DNA of 64,000 nt. Origin: Cenococcum geophilum 1.58. Lineage: Eukaryota; Ascomycota; Dothideomycetes; Gloniales; Gloniaceae. Positions 49,660-60,050 of the stretch are shown here, piece by piece. Location: NCBI GenBank assembly GCA_001692895.1, contig KV748223.1, forward strand, positions 992,001 through 1,056,000, given 5' to 3'. The notes below the pieces were generated by a model. The model did not search any database. It was not told where the DNA came from and saw only the letters and a list, made by a program, of their open reading frames with translations. Made by a program: the position numbers and the translations under genes. Each line of letters begins with the position of its first letter. Within the stretch, counting starts at the first letter, position 1.

Positions 49660-49852
49660 TGTTATGGGATAAGGGCAGTGGCTATAGAGCGTATGTATTC
49701 GAGGAGTCTATAAGACGTTGCGCGATCGATTGTAAGGGTCAAGGGCGTAAGGAGGTAATATACCTACGCGTAGCTAATATAAGCTGTACGCGAGGTGTAC
49801 GCGAGAGCACGGGGTTCTCCTATAGAGGCCCCTGCGGTGGGGTTCCGTAACA
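49660..49852 (-). repeat. 5' LTR of Gypsy N1 (193 bp)
   Basis: On the plus strand TGTTATGGGATAAGGG...GGTTCCGTAACA. The 63-codon frame through it is chance. Confidence 0.94.
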
Positions 49853-51077
49853 CTATATTTTACCTATAGCAGTTAAGAGAATAGGATTACCTTATAGATA
49901 GAAGGAACAACTTTACCTATTAGTTATAATTTTAGGAGATCTAATAGCCTATGGAGGAGGTATTATTAACCTTAAAACAGGACCTATTTAAATAACTATT
50001 AAAGGAAGGTAAATTAAGATATCTTTTAATATTTTACTATTAGGACGGGATAAGGCAGTATTAGGGATACCTTAATTATAAAAATACAATCTAAAGATTA
50101 ATTAGATTACAGGTTAGGTTAATATTAGAAATGCTTAATAACGTAAAATATAATAGTAAACCAAGTTAATATAGTACTAAGTTAGAGTAATATACGAAGA
50201 GATTAAGTAAGGCTTAAGTTATATACTAAAGAGATACTATAAGTATAGTAAAAAACTATAGAGCCTAGAAAGTAAAAAGCTAGTAGATTATACAGCATAG
50301 GATTATAAGATATAATTAGAACTAGAAATAAGTCTAAGGTTCTTTCCAACCTATAAGTTTACTTAAGAGGAGTTAAAAGTACTTAAAGAGTTTATTTAAG
50401 AGAACTTATAAAAAGGATATATTAAACCATTATAGTTATTAGTAGGATATCCAGTATTATTCGTACTAAAGAAGAACGGAAAACTTGGACTATATATTAA
50501 CTATAGATAGTTAAATAGCATTACTCGGAAGGATAGGTATCCTTTACCCTTAATTAGCAAAATTTAGGACTAGATAGGTAATGCGTAAATCTTTATAAAG
50601 ATAGATCTAAGATAGGCATACTATTAGATTAGAATTAAGGAAGGCAATAAATAAAAGGCAGCCTTTAGGTTAAAGAAAGGACTATATAAACTATTAGTTA
50701 TATAATTTGGATTAATAAATATACTAGTAACATTTCAGAAATAAATTAATAATGTATTAGGAGAACACCTTAATAAGTTTATTATAATATACCTTAACGA
50801 TATTATTATCTACTTAATAACTAAGGAAGAATATGGGGAATATATTAAATAGGTCTTAAAGAGACTATAAGAAGAATAGATACTAATAGCAATTAAGAAA
50901 TATAAGTTCTTTACTAGGAAGACCAATTTTATTAGATTTATTATTAAATTAGGTTATATTAGTATAGACCTAAAAAAGATTAAAGCTATAGTAAGTTAGT
51001 AAAAACTAGAGAATATAACGCAGTTAAGGTTATTCTTAGGGTTTTGTAATTACTATAGAAGGTTTATAGTATAGTAG
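49853..51077 (+). pseudogene. A' protease end and reverse transcriptase
   Basis: Resumes as LPIAVKRIGLPYR, then GGIINLKTGPI near 49955. [21 protein letters not shown] near 50450-50515; FGLINILVTF near 50710; catalytic motif YLND near 50790 (element A keeps YLDD). It ends at [10 protein letters not shown] near 51065, where N2 is inserted. Confidence 0.87.
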
Positions 51078-51324
51078 TGTGGGAGGGTACGACCACTCTC
51101 AGATAGGAAAGTCACAGTGCCGTCTGTCTGTCTGTCGGTCGGTCGGTCGGTCGGTCGGTCGGTCGGTCGTCAGTTGTAATCAATTAGTAGGAAAGCAGTC
51201 AGTAAGAAGAAAGGAAAGAATGTATTTTGGTAAGTCGTGCTTAAGAGAAGGAGAGAAGCCAAAGGCTTGATATATACAGGAAAATGCCAAGGCACTAAGT
51301 AGTGGCCTATTTTACCCTACTATA
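51078..51324 (-). repeat. LTR of N2, left copy (247 bp)
   Basis: TGTGGGAGGGTACGACCACT...CCCTACTATA. It contains GTCT repeats followed by eight CGGT units, one unit more than the right LTR, which accounts for the 4-bp length difference. Confidence 0.92.
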
Positions 51325-53500
51325 TACCTCCCCTACTAAGAACGTTGTCCCCTAACGTTTTATACTATAGAAGAATAGCTAAATAAAAGAATAGTAAAAG
51401 CAGAATAGAAAAAGGAAAGCGCATCCCTAAGAGAACGTAGATAACCTCGTCCTCAGCCCTCCTATAGAACTGTTCTATAGCGTCCTTTTGTTACCTATAG
51501 CTAAGATCTAATCTAGTAACTAGGACAGTAGTAAACTAGAAATAATAACGGTAGCAGTAACGGCAGTAACGGTAGCGGTAATGGTAGTAGCAATAATAAT
51601 AAAAGTAGACAGTTAGCGTGGTAAAATAAAAAAGAACAGTTGGTGGTAGAACAGTTGGTAGAAGAACTTACTAATAGTTAGTAAGCAGTAGGACATCCGG
51701 CAGCAGAACTTTTGGTAGCAGAAATCTTAGTAACGGCAGACGGTCGATGGCAGTTAGTCGGTAGCAGTTGGTTAATACAGTAGTAGCAGTAGCAGTAGTA
51801 GCAGTAATAGAACGGTTAATAATAGAACGGTCGGTAGCAGTCGGTCGGAGGCAGCTAGTTAGGCGGCGGCGGGGCGATTGAAACGGTAGGGTCTGGCGGT
51901 TGGGAGAGCTACAGTAGAACAGCTAAAATAGCATTAGGCCTAGAACAGGTCGGTCGGAATAGTTGGACGATATAGCAGATCCGGTAGATCTAGCAGTGGT
52001 ATAGATCTGGCGCAGTAAGATAGAATAGTAGAGACGGAACAGTCGGTATAGTAATGGCAGTAGTAGCAGCGGTAGAATAGCTGGTCGGCAGCAGTAAAAC
52101 GGATCGGTTAGAATAGCAGTATAGAACGGCATAACAGACCTAGTAGATCTAGTAGTAAATAGACCTAGCAGCGGTATAGATCTAGGACGGTAGAGACAGC
52201 AGTTAGTTAAGACAGCAAGGACGAAATAGCTGGACGGAATAGCGGCAGTAGTAGCGGCGACGGCAGGCCAGTTAATTAAACTGGCAGAGACTATGGCCCG
52301 ACTGGGTGGTTCGGCTAGTCGTTTAATATTAGGACTCTGCATCTAGCTCTACATTAGTCTATATTGTATGCGGCTCTTAATTAAGGCTTTATTGGTGGCT
52401 TTGCATTAGGTCCTACATTATTAGGCTTTACATCCGCATTGTTCTGCATCTGGCTGTGCATTAGGCTGCGCATTAGGCTGTGCATTAGTAGCTCTGTATT
52501 ATATACTCTGCGTCCATATTCACACCTATAGTTCTAGAACGTCAACTAGCGATGCTTCCGATGATCTACTAACTGTGTACTGATTTCCTATATAGGCCTA
52601 GTCTCTGCGTATGTGTCTACGTACGTGCCTTTATACCTGCTTTAATGGCTAGACAAAGACTGCCTAATTGGTCGGCGATGATGTGCTGTAACTGATTGGT
52701 CGGTAGTTCGATTAAGGTAGAAAGTCGGCCCGGTTAAAGGCCCTGATTGTCCTGATTTAAATGTGGAGACGGCGTTTAGCTAATCTAGACTTAATGAGGC
52801 CCTGGCTTAATTTAAGGTGTTTTCTGCTGCATGTATGACTAGGGCTTTGCATTTATAGATAGTTAATTAAAGCTTCCGTGTAGACATCCGATTGGTTAAG
52901 GTTCTGCATCTGCCGTTTAATTAAGGCTTTATATCTATAGGCGTTTAGTTAAGCTGCCGTACTATTGTTTAATTGGGGCTCTGTACCTGTATACTCTATA
53001 TCCGTAGGGTCTATATAAGACTCCGTGTAAAGCTCTATATCTATATTTGTAGGAAAGATTATTCTAGTTAACTAATCTGTGGGCGTTAAGATGGGCGGTA
53101 ATTAATTAATAAGGGGGGCTAAAGGGAGAGACTCTTGTAGAGGCTTTAAGATGCTAATTGGCCGTGTTTCCGACGTTCTTCTGGCTGTGTACTGGCTTCC
53201 TGATTAGGTCTAGTACCTACATGCCTGCTATTATAGAATCTTTGACTGCTGATTGAAGACGTCTGACGGCGACGGTGACTGATTTGATTTAACTGTGACA
53301 ACGTACAATCGACTGACGTTTAGATAGGGTATTAGGTTGGCCCGACCGAAGGCTCTAATTTGACGACTTAACTGTAGAGGTAGCGTTTGACTGATTAGGA
53401 TTTGACAGAGGCTCTGGCTTGACTTAAGGTGTCTTCTGCTGTATATATGATTAAGGCTCCGTATTGTATAATTAGGGCTCTTAGTATCTACTAGACGTCT
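51325..53500. other. Non-coding repetitive interior of N2
   Basis: 51530-52300 is a low-complexity tract rich in GCAGTAGTAG, CGGTCGG and AACGG units. 52340-53500 has loose repeats of CTCTGCAT/GCATTAGG type and two copies (52555-52630 and 53145-53240) of a segment also present in element E. The 139-codon antisense frame at 51923-52342 follows from the low-complexity sequence and is not convincing. Confidence 0.55.
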
Positions 53501-54700
53501 AATCTAGAGACCCGTCTTAAGACTTTCTTCTTTGCGAGTACTAACGGTAGCTTCCTCTAAACTACTATAATAGGCCTAGTGCTTTTATAGGACGTCCTTA
53601 ATAGCTGCTTTCTTCCTTTTCTGAGCCGTCCTTGCTCTTGGCTTCTTTAGTGCATCCTTAGGCTTTTGCGGCTGCTTCTTTGTTCCCGCTGCTGGCAGTA
53701 TACTTACGTATCCTTGATTTTCTTCCGGCTTAAGAACCCTCTTAGGATTGTCTTCTGTTTCTAGTCTCTTTGTCGCTGTCCTGCTAACTCTATGCTTTGT
53801 CTAAGTTGTCCTTTGAAACTATCTAGTGGCAGCTTCTCGGCTATTATAACTACCTCCGTCGTATATCCCTTGGCCTTATATCTATAATATAGCCCTTTAT
53901 TAGACAACCTCTAAAGAAAAGCGCTGGTTCCTGTATGTCTAATTCCTATTCCCCTTGTAATCCCTAATAAGGTCCTTCACTAGCTTAGCTAGACACGGCT
54001 TGGTCCTGTCTTTAGTCGTATAAGGATGGCTTGGGCTTAATATAGTCAGCTATGCCCTGTGTACGATCTCTTGCAGAGCATTTTTGTTAGTGCCTCTTTG
54101 TATACTGCTTTATAGTTCCGCGGTGCTTGTTTCTAATATTGTGCTGCTGTCCTTGTATGTAGGTCCCTTCCTTGCCGCGGTGTCTATTCTTGTTGTGTAG
54201 CCAGTGCAGTATTGAATTTGGGTGGTAGGGTAGAGCTGCGATTAGCTGTTGTTCGAATAAGGAATAAAGTTGGCCCGGTTAAAGGCTTTAATTTGACGAC
54301 ATTTGACTAATACGATTTAGTGACGGCGACGTGCTGATATTGAGGCTCTGGCTTGATTTGTTCCTTCGACTAACCGTAGCTTCTGTGCGGTTATTTAAGA
54401 CTAAGGCTTCCGTACAGTTGTTTGATTAAGGCTCCGCGTATAGCTCTGCATCTGGCTCTATATTATATAATTGGCTCTGTATCCGTGCAATTAATTAAGG
54501 CTCTTAGTGCCGTTCTCGTTATATAGCTGGCGTATTATTAAATTCTAGGGGCGGTGTAGAGTTCTGCCGGTTCTATTGCTAAATGGACTAATTAGGATTT
54601 TCCGTGCCGGGCATGGAAAATCGCTATTAGCTTGGTAATAGGCGGTAAGCTAAACTAACATCTTTATAGTAGGACGCGTCGACGCGTCGCAATTAAGAAA
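53500..54700 (-). other. Gag-distal region of N2 with a Lys/Pro-rich frame
   Basis: The reverse complement of 53520-53780 gives a frame with few stops and many Lys, Pro and Glu residues (PEENQGYVSILPAAGTKKQ, RARTAQKRKKAAIKD). It may be the basic tail of gag or a second protein; I cannot connect the frames. 54535-54645 holds the palindrome module, GATTTTCCGTGCC GGGCATGG AAAATC, shared with both Copias. Confidence 0.45.
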
Positions 54701-57218
54701 GTAAATAAGAAAGGAGCTTTAGGAAATATAGTAAATAAGTAGATAAATAGAAATCTTTTACCGGCCGTCACCTACGTCCCCTCCCCCACCTTAGAACTTG
54801 ACTGTCCCCTAGTTGAAAATCCTATACCTGCGGCGGAGCCTACTGCGGAGCCTACTATGGTGCTTGCTACGGAGCCTAGTTGCACGGTCGTCTCTAAGGT
54901 CACGGCTAAGGGTCGGACGATCCGTCTATAGGTACCACTTAATAATAGTCTTCCCTAGCTTTAGCTGCCTTATCTATAGGCCGTAACCTAATCTGGATGT
55001 AATCTCCTAGTCGTATATTATTCTCCTGCGGCTTTATAGCTGTCCTAGTTACACAGCTGTCTTTAAGGGTTAGGCGATTCTGATAGTAGTCCCCCTAGTT
55101 TATACTTTTCTCGTCACTAATCTTTAGCGCTGCTCTGTCATAGAAGGCCCGCTACTGCGTTTGTTCTTTCCTTGGTCTGTCTAGGTCTATCCCTTAGTAT
55201 ATACGGAGCCAGTCCTTAATACCCTTTAGTTGTCCTTTATTGCCGAGCCATAGAAGTATAGGTTTAGGCCGCTCGCGTATCTTAGCTACTAGTCTTCCTT
55301 AATTAGATAGATGTATAAGTCCTTACTAAATAAGATCCCTAAGCCCTTAGTATTTGTACTTGGTGAAATAGTAACTCCCTTTATATCTAAAACAGGTTTG
55401 TTGGCCTTGTCCTCGCGTGCCTTGCTAACCCCGTACGTCCTGCTATAGTTGTCTAAAGGCAGTAGAATCTTGCGGATATTGGGAGTCCTGTGGATATTGA
55501 TAATTCTATAGAGGTTGAGAGTCTTGCGGGATAAAGGGAGCTTGGGTACTGTTTTGCTAGTCTTTATATCCTAGTGCTAGGCTGTATCCTTATACTGGGT
55601 CTTAAACTGCAGCTTAATCTAATAGCGTTATAAACCTATCTAGGTTCTTTTGGATTCGGTTAAGGAATGGTATTAATTATGTAGCTGCCGCAAGCTCCGT
55701 CTTACTTAATTTTTGACTTAACTGGCTTGCCATTTCGTCTATCTCCTAGTCTATAGTGGGTGGTGACTGCTGCTGTGTTAGGGCTCCTCTGTGTATACTT
55801 GGTCTCACTAGGTCTAGAAGTCTTTCTTCTCTCCTATAGTTGAGCTCCTTAAGTTCTAGGTCCGTTTCCTAGCTAGCTTAACGGGCGTTGGCTGTCTTAT
55901 TTAGCTAAAAGATTATAGGTGGTTAAAGGGTAGCATCTTTGCTTATAACTGTCTGCTAATTATAGAACTGCTTAACTAGCTAATAAAGGCCCTAATCTTT
56001 AGGGTCTATTTTTGATAGATAATCTGCGCCCTTATATAAACTAAGTCTGTCCTTTATGGCTTTTTGCAGCTGATAGAAGTTAAAGGACGTTTGTCTATCT
56101 GGGTTAGCTCCCGTTTTAGCTATGGCGTGTCTTTAATATTTAAGCGGAAGTCCTTTTATAAACTAGTATCCTCGCTAACTATTATCTAAATTGCTAGCTT
56201 TAGTAGCCTTTTGAGAGATTAATGCGAACTGTCTATAGTACTCGCGTATACTATTTGGTGGATTGTCCTTATATTGCTATATATAGGCTTCTAAGAATTC
56301 TACCATTTCTATTTGTCGAAATTGGTTACTTCCTTAGTATTCTGCCCTAAGCTTTCTTATAAGCTCCGTCCAGTCACTAGCTGTGAATTTAGGCAAGCTT
56401 TGGATCCACATCCCTATCTAGTAATTGTAGTATTCTGGAAGGCCCTAGTACTTCTCCTTACTTATTACATAGTGTTGGACGCATAGCCGTTTATACTGCT
56501 TGATAAACTATAATATGTTTTGCCCTGTAAAGTACGGAGTTCTAATGGTTCCTGGGGCTGGTATAGGCTGGACTATAACGTAGACCTTGTCTTAAGCTGT
56601 TAACCGCTGTCTATGTGCATCTAGAGCTTCCTTAGGAGCTTATAGGTGGTCCTTACGGCTCTTATTCTTTGTTTGCTGAGGGCCATCGGTCCTAGGTGTT
56701 ATGGGTAAGCGCTACGGTAGGTCTGCTTGTATGGCCGTGGTTTTAATAGAGGGTGTCCCAGATAGCTGTCCTGGTGTTGGTTTATACTTAGTAAAAGAAG
56801 TATAGGCTTCGGTTCCTTTTGGCTGCTTCTTAACGCCTGGAGGTTGGTCTTCGTGGGAGAGCATAGAATCGCCATCTTCTATTACTGCTGGGTCTCGATA
56901 CGTCCGTCTGTTTTGGCCTGCCGTTACTCCGCGCGGTAGGGTGCTGCTAAGTCTTACGCTTCCGCCTGCATCTACTTCTTTATGGAACGCCTTTAGAGCT
57001 GCCGCAGATATAATCCGGATAACTTGAAAGAAGATAAAGCTAAGCCAGAATAGGAAGCTTTTAAGGGCAGATCTGATCTTGTGTACTTATAACCTTACTT
57101 GGTATTCTCTCTTCTGTTCCTAAAGGGCAGCGCTAACTTCCTTTGCCGCCAGATGCCTTAGATCTCGTTGGCCCTTGGCTACCTATTATCTCTATATCTT
57201 TAATAAAGCTCTAGCCAT
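54700..57218 (-). pseudogene. Gag polyprotein of N2, RIP-disrupted
   Basis: Start chosen at the ATG at 57216-57218 (MARALLKI, then stops). A hydrophilic N-terminal region includes LRHLAAKEVSAAL, and a Pro/Ser linker (SHEDQPPGVKKQPKGTEAY, KYKPTPGQLSGTPS) lies near 56860-56750. The capsid domain is near 56545-56050: RTPYFTGQNIL.FIKQYKRL, then IGMWIQSLPKF and DWTELIRKLRAEY, then NPPNSIREYYRQFALISQKA. This is the conserved Retrotrans_gag pattern of many fungal Gypsy elements. The frame fades toward 54700. No protease or polymerase follows. The small plus-strand frames at 57246-57543 are antisense shadows or leader. Confidence 0.75.
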
Positions 57219-57603
57219 GCTCGTGCGCGCGCGGGTGGTAAGATATTGGGTAACTCTGACTGCCGGTCGACGTCGTCTAATTGGCTTGCTGGTTCGCTTG
57301 ACGTCCTTTATATAACTTTCCAAGACCTTTGCTACCCCTTTTTGCCTTTCTTTGGCCTGTGTGTTGAGTCTGGCTGTCCTGTCCTGTCTTTTCCGGGACT
57401 GCCTGGTTCCCCTTGTTGTCCGATACTGTAATTTTCTGCTTCTGCTGTCTCGTCTATCTAGCTGGCGGTTCTTCTGTAGCTGGCTGTTCTTCTATAGCTG
57501 TAGTATATTCCTACGTACCTCCTGTGTATATAGTTGTGTATAAAATGCTAGACTTCTAATCCAAAGAGCTTGCTGTTGTCCCCACGTGGAATGCTATAAA
57601 ATA

Positions 57604-57846
57604 TGTGGGAGGGTACGACTACTCTTAGATAGGAAAGTCACAGTGCCGTCTGTCTGTCTGTCGGTCGGTCGGTCGGTCGGTCGGTCGGTTGTTAGTCATA
57701 ATTAATTAGTAGGAAAGCAGTCAGTAAGAAGAAAGGAAAGAATGTATTTTGGTAGGTTGTGCTCGAGAGAAGGAGAGAAGCCAAAGGCTCGATATATATA
57801 GGAAAATGCCAAGGCACTAAGTAGTGGCCCATTTTACCCCACTATA
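57604..57846 (-). repeat. LTR of N2, right copy (243 bp)
   Basis: TGTGGGAGGGTACGACTACT...CCCCACTATA. It is the 5' LTR for the minus-strand gag. The interior from 57219 to 57603 is leader. Confidence 0.92.
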
Positions 57847-59004
57847 GTAGTTAAAGAATATTAAACCATTTACTAGGCTTATAAAGAAAGAGGAACTATA
57901 GGTAGAGGGAGATAAATAAAAGAAGCTATTTAAGGAACTTAAGGAGCTATTTACCTAGGAGCTAATCCTTAAAATCTATTAGCTAGGACTAGATATAATT
58001 ATAAAAATAGATATATTAGACTTTATACTAGGAGTATATTTACTATAGAAGTATAGAAATATATAGCACCCAGTAGCATACTATAGTCGGAAGATAACAC
58101 TACTAGAGTTAAACTATAACATCTATAATAAGGAGTTATTAGGTATAATTACAGCACTTAAAAAATAAAGAGCATTTTTACAAGGCGTAAAAAAACTATT
58201 TATAGTTAAGATGGATTATAAAAACCTAACGGGGTTCCTAATAATAAAAGAACTTAATTATAGATAGGTTAGATAGGTAGAGATGCTTATAAAATACTAT
58301 TTTAAAATTTAGCATACTAAAGGAACTAAAAATGTAAGAGTAGATATACTTAGTAGAAAAGCTAAATTATAAAACAATAAAAAACTATTAGAAGTAATAC
58401 TACGCAGAAATAATAAGGGGTTAATTAGATATAATTACCCTAAGCTAGTAGTAACTTAAGAGGATAATAAACTAGAAAGAGTCTATAAGATACTAAAGAG
58501 CTTTTAGGTATAGAGAATTTTAAAAGTATAGCTAGAAGATTTATAGGTGAATATATATAAGTATTAAAAAGCGAAGTATATCCTAAAAAGCATAGTAGAG
58601 CATTTTATAGAAGATTTCTATAAGGGAATAACTTAAGGACATAACGGAGCAACAGGCTTAGTGTTAAGACTTTAGGAAGAATATATTATTAAAGAAATCT
58701 AGGGTATAACTAGAAAAGTAATAAAAGAGTATTTAGATTATTAAAGAAATAAACTAATAAGGTATAAGCTATACGGAGGGCTATAACCTATTAAAACACT
58801 AGAGAGACTATAGGAGGTTATATTATAGGACTTTATTATTAAGTTACTAAAGTTAAGAAATCCTATTACCGAATAAGAGTATAATGTAATCTTAGTAATA
58901 GTAAATAAGTTAACTAAATAGGGCTACTTTATAGCATACACAGAAGAAATCTTAGTAGAAGATATCGCTAGAATCTATATTGAAGAAGTATTTATAAGAC
59001 ATAG
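57847..59004 (+). pseudogene. A' RT end, RNase H and start of integrase
   Basis: VKEY.TIYYA-type linker followed by RNase H (ILDFILGVYLL.KYRN near 58015, PVAYYSRKI near 58075, [16 protein letters not shown] near 58120). The integrase zinc region is near 58600-58760 and the core start near 58880-59000: VILVIVNKLTK.GYFIAYTEEI, with the first catalytic Asp now Asn (element A has VDKLTKWGYF). It breaks off at VFIRH, where the Copia fragment begins. Confidence 0.85.
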
Positions 59005-59652
59005 TGTTAGTTACACAACGTTAGGAAAAATTTTAGCAGCATTTTGCCAGCATTTTTAGCATTTTGTAGCATTTCGCAGTATCTAGGCAGCTCTATATAT
59101 ATATTATATATAAAAAATTTATTTTTAGATAGATAATTGGATATAGTATATTATATAATAATTTTTTTATAAATTACTTATAAATTACGTAAGTTATTCT
59201 ACTTTTTAAAAAAAATTAAAAAAATTAAAACTTTTTTTAGAAGTAGAATAACTTACGTAATTTATAAGTAATTTATAAAAAAAATTATTATATAATATAC
59301 TATATCCAATTATCTATCTAAAAATAAATTTTTTATATATAATATATATATAGAGCTGCCTAGATGCTGCTTAATGCGTATAGTCTGTTTTAAATACTGC
59401 AAAATGCTGCGAAATGCTAAAAATGCTGGTAAAATGCTGCTAAATTTTTTCCTGACGAAGGTGGTACCACGTAGCTACGGGTCGTAGATAGTATGATAAT
59501 TGTTCTTCTATTCTTTTGAATGAGGGAGGGCGAGGAGCTTAAGGCTCCTTGCTACGCTACTGCCGCGGCCTTACGTGACGGCAACTTGCCACACGTGGTA
59601 TACTCCCAACACTAGCAACTCTTCTTTTATGGTTGCTATCTACATATAAATA
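59005..59652 (-). mobile_element. Reverse fragment of the inner-Copia family (3' LTR plus tail)
   Basis: 59005-59611, minus the foldback insert, is the reverse complement of the 201-bp LTR of the inner Copia (TGTTAGTTACAC...ACTCCCAACA). The next 40 bases match the tail just inside that 3' LTR (AGCAACTCTTCTTTTATGGT), so this is a truncated element rather than a solo LTR. Homology stops near 59652. Confidence 0.82.
59020..59456. mobile_element. 437-bp foldback/MITE element
   Basis: A near-complete inverted repeat: the left arm from GTTAGGAAAAATTTTAGCAG pairs with the right arm ending CTGCTAAATTTTTTCCTGAC. The arms are about 190-210 bp and meet near 59230. The right arm has about 28 extra bases near 59370-59395. 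It is inserted in the Copia LTR. The target duplication is unclear (at most CG). It keeps many GCAGCATTTT sites rich in CpA, unlike its surroundings. Confidence 0.85.
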
Positions 59653-60050
59653 CCGCTTAACTAGCGTAATGAATATCAATCCTTCTTACTTACTATTGCT
59701 ATTGCAATATAAGTCTCGCTATCCTAAAATTTGCTAAAGAAAATGGTGGTTAACTAAGTGGTAAATCTAAAGCTGTTATAACCTCAAATTGCCTTACGGA
59801 TAGCCTTAGCTCGTTACGTAACGGATAGAGATAGTAGAGAATCGTTAGTCATTTAGGGGTAGGTGCCAAAAACGAGCAATATAGGTACTGTTCGCAGATC
59901 TGGGTTGTCTCTACGTAGCCGAAATAAGTGTCGGTTTAGGGCACGTGCGCGCCCCACCCAAACAAAGCCCCCTGAGCATGCCTCACAATCATAACAAACC
60001 TCACAACACCACCATTTCGCACCCAAATTCGTTCGCTGCAATTACTAATT
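59653..60050. other. Unassigned sequence upstream of the mariner transposase
   Basis: About 400 bp with no recognised element. 59850-60050 has normal CpA content (CCTCACAATCATAACAAACC) and GC-rich patches (GCACGTGCGCGCCCC), so it has largely escaped RIP. It could be the 5' end of the mariner element, but I could not identify its inverted repeat because the other end is not visible. Small frames on both strands here look like chance. Confidence 0.4.

Larger units (their letters stand above)
43467..49852 (-). mobile_element. Ty3/Gypsy retrotransposon N1, full length
   Basis: 6,386 bp with two 193-bp LTRs, a perfect 5-bp duplication CTATA (43462-43466 and 49853-49857) and a purine tract (reverse complement of CCCCCCCTCC) inside the left LTR. 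Minus strand. It is inserted in the protease active-site region of A'. A different family from A, B and C. Confidence 0.94.
51078..57846 (-). mobile_element. Gag-only LTR retrotransposon N2 (TR-GAG/LARD-like)
   Basis: 6.77 kb with LTRs of 247 and 243 bp. The edges fit TG...CA (now TA) and a 4-bp duplication GTAG (51074-51077 and 57847-57850). Removing it restores the same length as element A at this place (GGTTTATAG..AGT.GTTAAAG). It has one gag frame on the minus strand and long non-coding sequence, and no protease, RT or integrase motif was found. An alternative 5-bp AGTAG reading shifts the LTR edge by one base. Confidence 0.85.
36060..59004 (+). mobile_element. Ty3/Gypsy family A copy 2 (A'), split by at least five insertions
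   Basis: Same family as the element at 1-6208 but on the plus strand. Its own sequence survives as 36060-36544, 38341-38495, 40548-42676, 42804-43466, 49853-51077 and 57847-59004. Joining these gives LTR, leader, gag, protease, RT, RNase H and the start of the integrase core, colinear with element A. It breaks off at 59004 in integrase where a Copia fragment starts; the rest is not in the window. Confidence 0.9.

Noticed and set aside
49659-49850. 63-codon frame
   Set aside because: Coincides with the N1 LTR; the same frame in the paired LTR has stops.
51079-51270. 63-codon frame with Ser-Val-Gly-Arg repeats
   Set aside because: Coincides with the N2 LTR and its CGGT microsatellite.
51923-52342. 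139-codon minus-strand frame, the longest in the window
   Set aside because: Lies in the low-complexity GCAGTAG/CGGTCGG tract of N2, has repetitive composition and no recognisable motif.
57246-57543. Two overlapping plus-strand frames of about 61-63 codons, Leu/Cys-rich
   Set aside because: Antisense to the leader and gag start of N2; no support beyond being open.
59005-59611. Solo LTR of the inner-Copia family
   Set aside because: Homology continues about 40 bp past the LTR into the internal tail, so it is better read as a truncated element than a recombination-derived solo LTR.
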